NCBI GenBank assembly: GCA_011037195.1
Contig: JAAEAF010001072.1
Location: forward strand, 62,001 to 126,000
DNA from: Triatoma infestans
Lineage: Eukaryota; Arthropoda; Insecta; Hemiptera; Reduviidae
Length of the DNA: 64,000 nt
Direction: 5' to 3'
The position numbers were made by a program, and so were the translations under genes. The notes under the pieces are model-generated. The model ran no database searches. It was not told the origin of the DNA and was given only the letters and a program-made list of their open reading frames with translations. How positions within the stretch are numbered: position 1 is the first letter of the stretch; each line of letters opens with the position of its first letter. Below are positions 32,176-42,075 of this stretch, piece by piece.

Positions 32176-32978
32176 TAAGGCCATTTGATACTAAGGCCAG
32201 CTTAGGGAAGTACGTCACGGTCTTTCAGGTCGAAATTGTGATTCAGTCAACTCTGCGCCAGAAGCTTATAAGGCAAGGATTGGAGGGCAGGAGAGTGGCC
32301 ATATACTCCGATAGTCAGGCAGCCTTGAAGCACTTTCTTCACACCAAAAATCTCAAGACTGATATGGGACTGCCTTAACCGAGGTGGGTGCTCGAAATAA
32401 TTGACACTCGCCTGGGTGCTGGGACATGCGGGATACTTGGCTAGGCGGACGCTCTGGCAAGGGAGGGCTCGAAGGATACCTTTATAGGCCCCGAGCCCTT
32501 CTGCAGGTTGCCCAGGAGCCTGATTCAAGCTTCTACTAAGGATGGGATACTGGTGGGAAAGAACATCAAGGCAGAGGCAGGCTAAATTCTTGATTAAAAG
32601 ACATTTACCAGGGACCTACTGAGCCATAGTAGGGACAAAAGGCTAATAGTGGGTCTATTAACAGGCTGAATAGGCATAAGTACCAACTATTACTAGCAGA
32701 TAACGCGGCAAAGCCGAGGAGGAAACCCCGGCACACGTTCTTTCTGAGTGTGCCAGTCTGATAATGACAAGGTTTCTTTAACTGGGAACAAGCAATCACG
32801 AAGCTACGAGCTTCATGACGGACCTACTTCCAGCTTTGGTAGGTCTGATTAAGAGGGTAGGCCTGAAGGATGTGGTATCATCTTAGGGGATCCACAATAT
32901 ACCTCTTAACGTAGGTCGCAGTGGAATGAGGCTCGCCTTCCCCTTTTGTCAATCTAATCTAAGGCCATTTGATCCTAA
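32176..32978 (+). mobile_element. R1/LOA-group LINE 3' fragment with 19-bp target duplication
   Basis: The insert is 32195-32959. The flanks TAAGGCCATTTGAT(A/C)CTAA (32176-32194 and 32960-32978) are 19-bp repeats with one mismatch. The plus strand encodes, in shifting frames, YSDSQAALKHF (about 32305), WVLEI..RLGAGTCGI (about 32380), ADALAREGS (about 32450) and RDKRLIVGLLTG (about 32634). This is the RNase H plus C-terminal tail, as in the LINE at 35-40 kb. The 3' end is AATCTAATC. The 5' truncation is typical of aborted target-primed reverse transcription. Multiple stops: inactive. Confidence 0.85.
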
Positions 32979-32984
32979 AATCAT

Positions 32985-34900
32985 ATGTGTATAACCGTTC
33001 CTTCTGGGTTCGCTCTGGGACCTCCAGATCCTCTATTTTTCCCATCCATCCTTGTTCCCCAAGGTAGTGGTCCTTACTCCCCTCCTATATATTTTCTACC
33101 TCTTCACACTCTGACATGTCACTCACCCCACTCACCCTCCTATCCTCCTCTGTGGAACTTCATAACCTACTGTTGACAAAGTCCAGCTGAAAAAAAAAAA
33201 CGTTTTTCATGTGGTCATTTCATTGATATATACGATTTATTTATCAATTTACATCTTAAGAACGTCAACAAGTTGATAAATTTGTAAATTTGCTCTATAG
33301 CAAATTTAATGGAAGCTATCCAATTTTTTAAACATGCTGGGACCTTAAAACGTGCTGGAAATGATAGTTGGTGTTGAAATGGTGTAAATGTGATTGTACG
33401 AACTGGCATTATTTGTAATCAGAGAGGAATATGTAGAGGGTGGAATGATCGAGCGAATAGTGAATGATGTTGGTAGCGTAATGAGCGTAGAATGGTGTAG
33501 CGTTGGCTGTTGTGGTCCTGTTGCCAGAAGAATATTATTAGTTAGAACTCTTACTTATTCTAGTAAGAGTTGGTTTTATTTAGAAGTCTTACTTATTCTA
33601 GTGTGGTGAGCTAGTAGTGTGGCTAGAGAGGCGAAAGTTTCAAATTTGAAGTTTGATGTAGCGACTGATGTTTATCCTTTAAAATTCATCTGGTGACAGG
33701 TTGTTAAGCCCCTCAGATGGCTATTTTTAATTTCTCTTACTGCTAGAGACAGCTACTAGGTGAGAGACTCACAGTTAAAATTAAAGTTCATTCGCCAATA
33801 CATTGTAGTGGACATGACAGAGGATGTAATGCATAGTTGAGGTGCGCTTGGAAACTCGACGGTGACACCTTGATGCGATTCCTAATAGAACTATTGTATA
33901 GAAAATTTGCTGGCGATTTTTTCCAATATAGGAGCTAAAGCTATATCCAGTTGTTTTATTTTTTTTTTTGTTTAGATTCTTCTGGTACTAGCCAACTAGT
34001 TAATGCGATTTACTGAATCTTATCTGTTGACCACAAAGCTCTCCCAATGAAGGGTTTTAAATCACGCAACTTGTTCTTATGTTGAAAAAATTACTACCAA
34101 GTTCCACACCTGCTTATTGAATTGTAAATAACATTGCTGACTTTTTTGTCATGATTTCGCCATCTATTTATCAGTTTAACACATCACTACAATACTGTCC
34201 AAACTTTCTTTACTTGACTACTTGATTCTATGTTGTATTCTGATGCAATATTTTGCTGAAATAGAAACGAAATAGGAGATGCGTTCTATGATTGTCCCCA
34301 CTACTGTTTCCGTATATATATGTTCACTTTATCATTTTTGTGATCTACGTTATGCTATTTCTCTCTATTGCTATTTATCACACATCTTACAATATATCGC
34401 ATTGTTTCTCTTGGTATAATTCTTTTGTATTTCTAAAATAACACAAGATTTATTTTTTATTTACTATTTTGTAACTTTCCGAAGAATTTTTATAAACATT
34501 TTTTGCAATAATCAGTTTAAATAATAAAAAGTATCTACACGAAAATGCTGGTTACCGTGATAATTGTACGAAACACACGAATGCCTAAAAAACTAAACAG
34601 CTGATTGTCTGTCAATGCCATATTTATCTGTTAGGTTAAAATAGGTTATAATTTTTTTGGTTTATGTTTATTTTAATTCTTAATTAAGCATATCGATGAA
34701 TCAACCATCTTTTACTTACTCTCTTTTTTTGCAAATCCTCGTTTGGTTTAAAATAGCGATTTCGGCCTTGGATAGGTGCTTGAAAGTAATGCATCAATAA
34801 TAGTAAAGGCTATTTGTTAAATTGTGGAAAGTATCGATATTGGGCAATCTGATTTTGTTATTGTTATTATCATATTAACCTTGAAAGGTAATTATGTTTC
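32985..34900. other. Long unassigned interval
   Basis: 32995-33170 is C/T-rich on the plus strand. 33545-33600 has a direct repeat TCTTACTTATTCTAGT twice. 33390-33610 has a 71-codon frame without a recognised domain. The rest is AT-rich. It could be intronic if the exon candidate at 34917 is real. Confidence 0.4.
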
Positions 34901-34916
34901 TTATTCTTTGTTGCAG

Positions 34917-34964
34917 GTAAGAATCTTGATACGGCTGTCACAGCCATAATGATGAATGAATTTT
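34917..34964 (+). CDS. Candidate 48-nt coding exon of an unidentified gene
   Basis: A 20-nt pyrimidine-rich tract ending TTTGTTGCAG precedes it and TTTT|GTAAGTAC follows, both close to consensus splice sites. The exon is 48 nt. Of its three frames only one is open, with two bases completing a codon at the start and one left over, giving KNLDTAVTAIMMNEF. The equal entry and exit phase and a length divisible by three mean it could be skipped without shifting the frame, as in alternatively spliced microexons. I do not recognise the peptide. No partner exon is identifiable nearby. A chance combination of splice signals is the alternative. Confidence 0.4.
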
Positions 34965-34987
34965 GTAAGTACGACTTATATTCTTGT

Positions 34988-35022
34988 GTTATTAAAAATA
35001 ATAATAATAATAATAATAATAT
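34988..35022. repeat. AAT microsatellite
   Basis: (AAT)n tract just left of the interrupted CTTTCTCTTAC repeat. Confidence 0.8.
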
Positions 35023-35069
35023 GGTGTGAATTACTCACACCAATTTTTACTTTCTCTCACTTCTAAGTA
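35022..35069 (-). repeat. CTTTCTCTTAC repeat, hairpin end left of the LINE
   Basis: TGGTGTGAATTACTCACACCA, then TTTTTACTTTCTCTCACTTCTAAGTA. The unit resumes at 40357 after the LINE insertion. A 5'-type terminus (GGTGTGA...TCACACC) sits directly against the hairpin terminus, so two copies had already joined here. Confidence 0.7.
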
Positions 35070-35161
35070 GAATTAGAATTAGAATTAGAATGCTGCAGGG
35101 GGGGACTAAGACCCAGGCACCGCAGCCTCCCAATGAGGCTTATTGTGCCAACCCCTAAAAC
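35070..35161 (-). other. LINE 3' UTR and ATTCTA tail
   Basis: Ninety-two bases from the ORF2 stop to the target duplication. The minus-strand end is three to four ATTCTA units rather than poly(A), a simple-repeat 3' end as in several LINE clades. A G-run lies at 35098-35104. The fragment at 32195-32959 ends in the similar AATCTAATC. Confidence 0.75.
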
Positions 35162-37847
35162 CTAGTAGCGGAAGCCCCCCCTCTTCATGAGGTCCAGAAC
35201 CTTCCCTACCAGTCCCTCCTGGAGCACGATTTCCTCCGGTCTCAGCGTGCCGAAGATCTCGTACCTCAGTCTAGCGATTGCAACACAATCAAACAACAGG
35301 TGAGAGGCCGTCTCTTCCTCCTCCTGACATAGCCTGCACAAGGGCTCTGCTTCCAACAACCCCACCTTGTGCAGATGCTTTCTGAACCTGCCATGCCCAG
35401 TAAACAGGCCCGTTATCAGAGAAATCTGATACCTGCTTAACCCCAGGATGTGTCTGGTTCTTTTATCACACAGCTCTGGCATAGCCGTCTTGCCGTGTTT
35501 TGCTCCAGTACTCAGCCTCCAGTATCGGTTATGTTCCCTCCGAGTCCAATCTCTCAGAGCCGCTCTTACCATACTTTTGGCCACCCCTAGAGCAGGTTCC
35601 GGTCCAGGGAAGGGAGTATTCGCTCCCTCCCTGGCCAGTTGGTCGGCTATCTCATTTCCCATAATCCCCTTATGCCCGGGCACCCATATTAGCCGCACTT
35701 TATTGTGCCGGGCTAATGTCTCCAGGGAGTCTCTGCACTCCCTGACCAAAGGGGAGATGATTCTGAACGCCCGAGGAGCATTCACCGCCGCCTGGCTGTC
35801 CGAGAAGATGCATATCTCTCTATTTCTAGAGTCCATGCGCAGGTTCTCCTCAGCGCAGATCTTTATTGCATAAATCTCAGCCTGGAACACTGTGGAATAT
35901 CCCCCGAGAGGCCTCGCAATGCGTACCTTCGGTTTGACCCCATAGATCCCGGCTCCAGTTCCGCAGGCCATTTTGGACCCATCCGTAAACCAGGATCCCC
36001 CAATCCGGCCCCGTTTCTCCCAGCTTTTAGCCCACTCCGATCGTGACGTTATTATCACCTGAAATGGGAGCTCAAAGTGGAACGTTGGACAACTCACCTC
36101 CCCAACCATCCTAAGGATAGGGCCAGGGTCTACCTTCTGAGTGATGTCCAAATGCCTGGCTAGGGAGCTTATATGCTTCCATTGACCATTGTTCATTAGC
36201 CTGTACGCACTGGCTCTCGCCTCCGCCTGTATCAACAGATGAAGAGGAGGCAACCCCAGTAGGACCTCTAATGCAGTCGTCGGGGCACTACAAAACGCCC
36301 CCGAGATCAGCATACACGACAGTCTTTGAACCCCAGAGAGGCTTTTCCTCGCGCCTTGCTGTTCCGTTTTCGGCCACCAAACCACTGCCCCGTAAGTCAG
36401 GACAGGTATGATGGTCCGCTTGTAGAGCCAGTGGGCCATTTTTGGGGAAAGTCCCCATGTTTTTCCACAAGCTCTAGTGACTCCACAGAGAGACTTTTTC
36501 GCTTTCTGTGTTACATACTGAAGATGTGCTCCCCAGGTGAGCTTGGCGTCCAACATGATCCCCAAGTATTTCACCTGTCCACACACATCTAGAGTTCTTC
36601 CGAAGAAGTTCAATGTTCTGAAACAGTCCACGTTCCTTCTTCTGGTAAATGGAACCAAGGTGGTCTTGGAGGGGTTGACCATCAGGTCGACCCTTCCGCA
36701 CCACCCCTCCACCACTCGCAGGGCCTCCTGTAGTAGCTCACTTACTACAGTTTCGTGTCTGCCCCTGACCACCACCACCACATCATCCGCATAGCCAAGG
36801 ACAGAACAACCCCTGCGATCAAGCTCCACAAGAAGTTCGTCTACAACCATGCACCACAAGAGGGGAGACAAGACTCCCCCCTGAGGGCATCCCCTTGTAG
36901 CCGTAGTCTCAAGCGTCTCCTCATAGAGGCTAGCTAAGATCTTTCTAGTTCTGAGCACGCTGCCAATCCACCCGGTAATGGTCCGATTCACCCCGTGCCT
37001 TTCCAAAGCTAGTGTGATCGAGCTGTAGGTCGTGTTGCTGAAGGCACCCTCAATGTCCAGAAACACTCCTGCAGCCACCTCCCTGCCGTATACTGCCGCC
37101 TCCAATTCTCCAACAAGGGAGTGGAGGGCCGTCTCGCAGGATTTACCCCTCTGGTAGGCATGCTGATTAACATGCAGGGGCCGCAGTTGAAGCACCGTCC
37201 CCCTGATGTACAGATCCACCAGTTTCTCCAGCACTTTCATCATGAATGAGGAAAGGCTGATCGGCCTAAAGTCCTTAGTCTGGGTATGAGTTCTCTTCCC
37301 AGGCTTCGGAATAAAGACAATTCTTACAGGCCTCCATACCGATGGAATATGGTTAAGGGCCACACTTGCCCTCATTACCCTGCAGAGTATCGGAGTAAGT
37401 TTATCACTTCCCTGCTGCAATAAAGCGGGAAGAATACCATCAGGCCCCGGCGACTTGTAGGGCTTAAAATGTTGTATCGCCCACTTAATCTTGTTGAATG
37501 TGACACCTTCTTTGGCCGCGGTCCAATCCCCCCTGGATCCGGGCCTACCCCCTGGATCCATTCGTGATTCATCCCGCGGACCTACCGAGGTCACTATAGA
37601 GCCAGGGAAGTGCACCTGGACCATATGCTCCAGTGTATCCCTTCCCGCCTCCGTAAAGTCGCCGTCAGGTTTCCTGATTGTTCCCAACGGATTAGTCGGT
37701 ACCCTTGAAAGTATTCTGTGAAGTCTAGCCCCTTCGGAGGTCGTAGCTACCTCCTCGCACAGCCTCCTCCACGAGTCCTTTTTAGCTTTCCTAATAGCTA
37801 AATTGTAAGAGGTGAGGGCCTCACGGTACTCCTTCTCTCCATGTACC
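35162..37847 (-). CDS. LINE ORF2, second part: reverse transcriptase, RNase H, zinc motif
   Basis: This continues ORF2 after a frameshift near 37848. The open frame extends upstream to 37972, giving 936 codons, but the first ~45 are an out-of-frame shadow of the endonuclease part. RT motifs by residue of that frame: PYKSPGPDGI about 171-180, KDFRPISL about 233-240, catalytic LDIEGAF 305-311 (followed by S where many relatives have D), RGCPQGGVLSP 360-370, YADD 394-397. RNase H: TDGSK (D664), AEIYAI (E699), SDSQAA (D725), ADQLA (D777), all four acidic residues present. Then ITGLFTGHG (853-861) and a C-x2-C-x8-H-x4-C motif (C879, C882, H891, C896). The enzyme copies its RNA at the nicked target (target-primed reverse transcription). 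Confidence 0.93.
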
Positions 37848-38834
37848 CCTTCTCTTCGCCGCGTTGAACAGTCTTCTCGCCCTAGCGTGGAGGCCTGCCA
37901 GCTGGTCATTCCACCAGCTGACTCCTCTGGTGGATGTACGCACCACTTCCGCGCAGTTATCCCGGAAAGCATCCAGGATTACTCGCTGCAGTTGATCCGC
38001 AGCGTCCTCGATGTCATTCAGGGTCTTAAAAGAGCGTTTGACTGAACCGATGTTATAGCTGAGATCCCGCCTATATGAGTCCCAGTCTGTTCGCCTGGGA
38101 TTCCTGAAGGCCCGAGTTTCCCTGCAGTTGGCCAGGATATCAAACCTAATATACATGTGGTCCGACAGTGAGGGTTCCTGGGACACATGCCAGTCTCTTA
38201 CCAGGGTCGAAATAAAGTTAGTCCCTAAGGTGAGATCGATCACCTCTCTGCGATTAATATTGCAGAAAGTTGCCTCTTCTCCTTCATTTATGATGCTTAG
38301 TTTACTAGACAAAATAAAATCAAGGAGTGACTTACCTCTGTTATTGGTGTCGGAGCTTCCCCACACAGTATTGTGTGAGTTCGCATCGCAGCCAATTATA
38401 AGCTGCAGGCCATGTACCCTGCACCAGGTGACCAGCTTTCTCAACTCTTCTGACGGTGGTGGCGCTGGTGAGTCGAACGGAAGGTACGTGGAGGCCAGCA
38501 CTAACTCCCTGGTCCCCTCCTCCGTCCGGAGTTTAACCCTCATTGCAGTCTGGTCCCTGGAACAAAATTCCATCAGCAGCAACGAGGTTATTTCTTCCCT
38601 AATATACATACAACTCCTGGGATTCGCCAGGCTACGATCATAAATTATCTTACCTGTTGTTTCTCCAAGCCCAGCAACTCTCCCCCGAACAAGCCAGGGT
38701 TCTTGTATGAGGGCGATGGAGATATTCTCTCTGGCGAGATATTTGGACAGGGCCGACGATGCTCCCCTACTGTGATGGAGGTTTACTTGGAGTAACCTCC
38801 ATCGGAGAGTGGGGTCCCTCGCCTTCCTGTTCAT
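37821..38834 (-). CDS. LINE ORF2, first part: APE-type endonuclease
   Basis: 337 codons from the ATG at 38834, the first Met that overlaps the ORF1 end by 68 nt in another frame. The apurinic-endonuclease-like domain fills residues about 10-235: LQVNLHHS (15-22), IQEPW (E45), TYLPFD (116-121), GCDANSH (D150, N152), VIDLTLG (D200), SLSDH (D225/H226). The catalytic set is complete. Around residue 325 the frame runs into GTWREGVP and a stop, while the RT part continues one frame over with GEKEYREAL. Loss or gain of a single-base equivalent near 37848 therefore splits ORF2. The domain nicks genomic DNA to prime reverse transcription. Confidence 0.92.
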   Translation of the reverse strand: MNRKARDPTLRWRLLQVNLHHSRGASSALSKYLARENISIALIQEPWLVRGRVAGLGETTGKIIYDRSLANPRSCMYIREEITSLLLMEFCSRDQTAMRVKLRTEEGTRELVLASTYLPFDSPAPPPSEELRKLVTWCRVHGLQLIIGCDANSHNTVWGSSDTNNRGKSLLDFILSSKLSIINEGEEATFCNINRREVIDLTLGTNFISTLVRDWHVSQEPSLSDHMYIRFDILANCRETRAFRNPRRTDWDSYRRDLSYNIGSVKRSFKTLNDIEDAADQLQRVILDAFRDNCAEVVRTSTRGVSWWNDQLAGLHARARRLFNAAKRRGTWREGVP

Positions 38835-39972
38835 CTTCTCTTGGCCTAGATATCACCCGGAACCTGATGAGATCCATCCCGAGGAAAACCTCGAGCCCGG
38901 ATCTCCTCAGTCTCTCCAAGGTTCGGTCAGCTACGTCGAAGACTAGGGTTTGCCCCTGCGTCTCCACTCTTCTGCTGATGAGTCTCCAGTCCGCCGTCTC
39001 CAAGTCCTCATTTTGAATGCGGAGCTTGTCTAAGACGGCCGCTGGAGAAGCCTCTCTTAGGGAGCCAGATATCCAAACGGACACCTTAGCCGACCTAAGT
39101 ACGTCTCTGGCGAACCCTACCCTCAGTCTACCCTCCCCAACTTGGAGAGTGGGGACCAACTGCTCCAGCCAGAGGCGCGTAGCCTCATTGTTGCACACAA
39201 CAACGAGAACGCCCCTGGACCAGTAACACCCCCTAAACTGAGGCCTGATCTCGCCCAATATATTGGCGACGACCTCGGACTGTATCCTCTCCGCCTGACT
39301 TTCTGTCAGACGGTCACTCGGATACCCCTCTGGAGCAATCGCCATACGATGGGAGCTAAGGACATCCCTTAAGGAACCCGAAGGAACCTCTTCGGGACCC
39401 CTTGCCCGCTTACTTTCCCTAGAGGGAACACACGGTTCGGTGCTTGGTGTGCTCACCTCCGATCTCACCCGCTTGGGAGTCCGCAGAGATGCGCGGGGGG
39501 CAGCATCACGTGCCACCCTCCTCGCATCCCCGCCGGGATCACCCCGGGCAGTCGAAGTCCCAGCCACGCCAGCTCTCACCGGTTGCGTGGAAGAGGCCCT
39601 CTCCCGCTGCATCCTCTTCCACACGCTATTGGGGATCCACTCTCTTCCCCCAGTAGCAGCCTTGCGCCTCGCCTGCTGTCTGCGCTGGGCTCCACTGGGC
39701 CTCTTGTGAGCGATCTTAATGCCCCCAATCTTCGATGCCACCTCGCCGAGAGGGTCCGCCGACGAGGAGCCTGGACAACCAGACCCCCCAGCAACCACCC
39801 TCTCATGGCTACCTTCAACCGGGGCGGACTGATTGCCCCCCGTAGTTTCTATCATCGCAGGTGTGCTTTCCCTAGAACCTAGGGAACCACCACCTGCCGA
39901 TGACAGTGAGCTGAGCGAGCCTCTGACCTCGCCCCTTTTCTTAAAATTTTTGTTCTTTGATGGTCCACTCAT
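38767..39972 (-). CDS. LINE ORF1 with DUF4780-like domain
   Basis: 401 codons. The N-terminal ~200 residues are low complexity, rich in S, G, R and A, with basic patches (about 88-106 and 162-192). Residues about 210-375 contain PEGYPSDRLTESQAERIQ, GVLVVVCNNEATRLWLEQ, SVWISG, LRIQNEDLETADWRLISRR and QTLVFDVADRTLERL. This matches the pattern I know as DUF4780, a domain found in insect transposon-related proteins. No CCHC zinc knuckles are visible, although classical R1 ORF1 proteins have three. By analogy it should be the nucleic-acid-binding chaperone packaging the LINE RNA. It overlaps the ORF2 start, so ORF2 is probably translated by termination-reinitiation or frameshifting. Confidence 0.85.
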   Translation of the reverse strand: MSGPSKNKNFKKRGEVRGSLSSLSSAGGGSLGSRESTPAMIETTGGNQSAPVEGSHERVVAGGSGCPGSSSADPLGEVASKIGGIKIAHKRPSGAQRRQQARRKAATGGREWIPNSVWKRMQRERASSTQPVRAGVAGTSTARGDPGGDARRVARDAAPRASLRTPKRVRSEVSTPSTEPCVPSRESKRARGPEEVPSGSLRDVLSSHRMAIAPEGYPSDRLTESQAERIQSEVVANILGEIRPQFRGCYWSRGVLVVVCNNEATRLWLEQLVPTLQVGEGRLRVGFARDVLRSAKVSVWISGSLREASPAAVLDKLRIQNEDLETADWRLISRRVETQGQTLVFDVADRTLERLRRSGLEVFLGMDLIRFRVISRPREDEQEGEGPHSPMEVTPSKPPSQ

Positions 39973-40355
39973 TAGTTCCCACGAGAATTGAGGATTAGAC
40001 GGTCGCCTGCAATAGAGCCTCTTACCACAGGAAGGCTACGATACAATGGGGTGTCGCCCGTGCCCCAAGGTGACCGCTACCGCACATATATTTAAACACC
40101 CTGTACGCATCCAGCCTTGACGCGCATCTCTTCTCGGCTTGGATGGGGTTACCTGAAAAGGGACATGAAGGGATGCTAAGGAAGAGGGAAGAGGAAAGTG
40201 GGAGACCGGAGGGGGTTCGCTCCGGCCCGTCAGAGCCCCGTTCGCCACCTCCCAAAGGAGGTGCCCAGACCATACCACGAGGAGGTGGGGTTGACTTGGG
40301 GAGTTAAAACGGTCAGAGACGCACAAGGCACTCTGACCTGTCCCCCTTATGGTCC
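39973..40355 (-). promoter_or_regulatory. LINE 5' UTR, presumed internal promoter
   Basis: About 384 bp between the target duplication and the ORF1 ATG, GC-rich, starting GGACCATAAGGGGGACAGG on the minus strand. LINEs of this group carry internal pol II promoters here. I could not identify a specific initiator. Two shorter minus-strand frames in it are probably not genes. Confidence 0.5.
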
Positions 40356-40356
40356 C

Positions 40357-41040
40357 ACTTCTAAGTAAGAGCAAGTATTACGATAGTGTCAAATTGAGTT
40401 TTCACCGGAAATGCACGATTTGTGGTCTTTCTGTGACCAAAAAAGTGGTTTTTAGAAAAAAAAATTGCGTGTGTATGTGAACTGCATAATCCAAAAAAGG
40501 TAATATCATAGAATGTTCAGACTAAATATTCCGTTTGGGTATCACCATGGGATCCAATAGCAAGTTGGCTGTCAAAATTTCTCAACCGAAAGTTCCACTT
40601 TACCGGATTTTTTATTTTTTTTTAATTTTTTGCAGTTTTCTAGGAAAAAGTACCAACGATTTTTCGTTGAACTTGGTATATTAACTACACATTTTAGGAG
40701 CAATAATTTTTATTAAAAAAACTTCTCTGGAAAAATCCATGTAGGGGGGAGATGGGGTTATGTATTCCCGCAAAGTGCTATTTCAGTATATTATACGATT
40801 CTATTATCTAAATAATATTAATTAGAATTAAATATGTTGTCAAAATTCCGATTTTGAAGAAAATCGGTTGACCGGAAGTGCGACTTAACTGAAAAGGTTT
40901 TTCAATTTTATTGTGATTTTCTCTATAAAAACACCGATGGGTTCATTAGATACAACATTTAGTAAAAATTATAAGTGCGAAGAAAATTTGCTATTTATAA
41001 CTGTAAATTGCATCAAGTCGTGTGAGTGTTTCACACCAGT
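40357..41040 (-). repeat. CTTTCTCTTAC repeat, remainder right of the LINE (variant B)
   Basis: Resumes CACTTCTAAGTAAGAGCAAG, then GTTTTCACCGGAAATGCACG, GACCGGAAGTGCGACTTAACTG and the terminus GTGTGAGTGTTTCACACCAG (41021-41040). With 35022-35069 it forms one unit. Confidence 0.8.
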
Positions 41041-41044
41041 TTTT

Positions 41045-42070
41045 TTTTATTAGATGTCCCCCCTGGATTTGACAGATTTCCTCTTTTTCCTTTAATTAAT
41101 ATGAGGCAGTTGGGAGAAAAATTCATATATTTATGGCGGTAAACTGGGTACACGTATGTGTGTGTTTGTGTTTGGGCAGTCTCGGGGCTTCATGTTTATT
41201 CAACTGTGTTCGGACACTGTCAGTGACTGTTAAGTGCCCCAGCCAGCATATAACAAACAGTATTCCTCTTTGTCCAATCTTTTTTATGTTACCAGTTTTT
41301 GTTTTTTCCCTTATTGTCTGTTTTATTTACGTATAATTCTCTTTTTCAACCTAACAACAAATATTTCTGACATTTCTCAAAACTATATGAAAAACTCAGA
41401 AAAAAAAAAAATTCTTGTATTGCATACACACGTACATATATATATAAAGGCCATATTAATGAGGCTTTTCTTTTCCCTTTTCCATGGCTCGCTTTGTATA
41501 ATTTCCCCGGGACTGGGCCAGTCAGTTCTTATTTACCATTACCTTTTCCACTTTTCCATGTCACACCCTTTGTTATGCTATAAAATTATTTTGTGCTTTT
41601 CTTCACCATGTCCAAACAAATAGGTTACTTTTCTTTTTCTTATTCAGCACAAGTTTTTCCTATTCACCTATGTGGCTTTTTAGCTGTTTGTACGCAGAGT
41701 GGTGCGGGGGGGGGACTAAGTGAAATATTGCTATACATTTGTTTTTCTATCTGTTACAATGAAAATCATGGAAAAATATCATCTCTTTTCTATCGGGATA
41801 AAAATTGCTGCTTTTCTTTTCTCCCCGGTTCTTTCCTCAAAAAGCTTTGTCCTCAAAAATCGCCCAAAAAAAAAAATCGTTTGAAATAAAAGTAACAAAT
41901 TTTTATTTGTGAAAATAGAATAATTTTAGATTTCACCGAGAAAAAAATCATCTGATCTGTTTTTGCTAGAGTCGCCTGAAACAAGAAAAAAACAAAACAA
42001 AAAATCAGTTACAAGGTATTTCTGAAAGGCGGTTCCCCTGATGATGGGAATACAGAGTATGAGAAAAAGT
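41045..42070. other. Unassigned sequence with low-complexity frames
   Basis: Overlapping plus-strand frames of 67-129 codons (41133-41889) are F/L/S-rich because of T-rich DNA and lack recognisable domains or splice structure. A G-run lies at about 41705. 42050-42070 (GGGAATACAGAGTATGAGAAAAAGTAAA) is a degenerate repeat terminus abutting the next unit. Confidence 0.4.
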
Positions 42071-42075
42071 AAATA

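Larger units (their letters stand above)
35058..40368 (-). mobile_element. Near-full-length R1/LOA-group non-LTR retrotransposon with target duplication
   Basis: The element proper is about 35070-40356 (5.3 kb), flanked by the 12-bp repeat CACTTCTAAGTA (35058-35069 and 40356-40367), so both ends are defined to within a base or two. Order on the minus strand: 5' UTR of about 384 bp, ORF1, overlapping ORF2 (endonuclease, RT, RNase H, zinc motif), short 3' UTR, and a tail of ATTCTA repeats. It is GC-rich against an AT-rich background and has few defects, which suggests recent arrival. It lies inside a CTTTCTCTTAC repeat, so that repeat is older. The flanks are not rDNA, so it is not a 28S-specific R1. 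RNase H suggests the LOA/I side of the group; a tree is needed to place it. Confidence 0.93.

Noticed and set aside
35448..35873. Plus-strand frames of up to 171 codons across the LINE
   Set aside because: Antisense shadows of ORF1 and ORF2 in GC-rich sequence; no domains.
35162..40368. 28S-rDNA-specific R1 insertion
   Set aside because: The flanks are the AT-rich dispersed repeat, not 28S rRNA sequence.
41133..41889. Overlapping membrane-protein-like frames rich in F, L and S
   Set aside because: T-rich DNA gives hydrophobic translations; no consistent frame, start context or splice sites.
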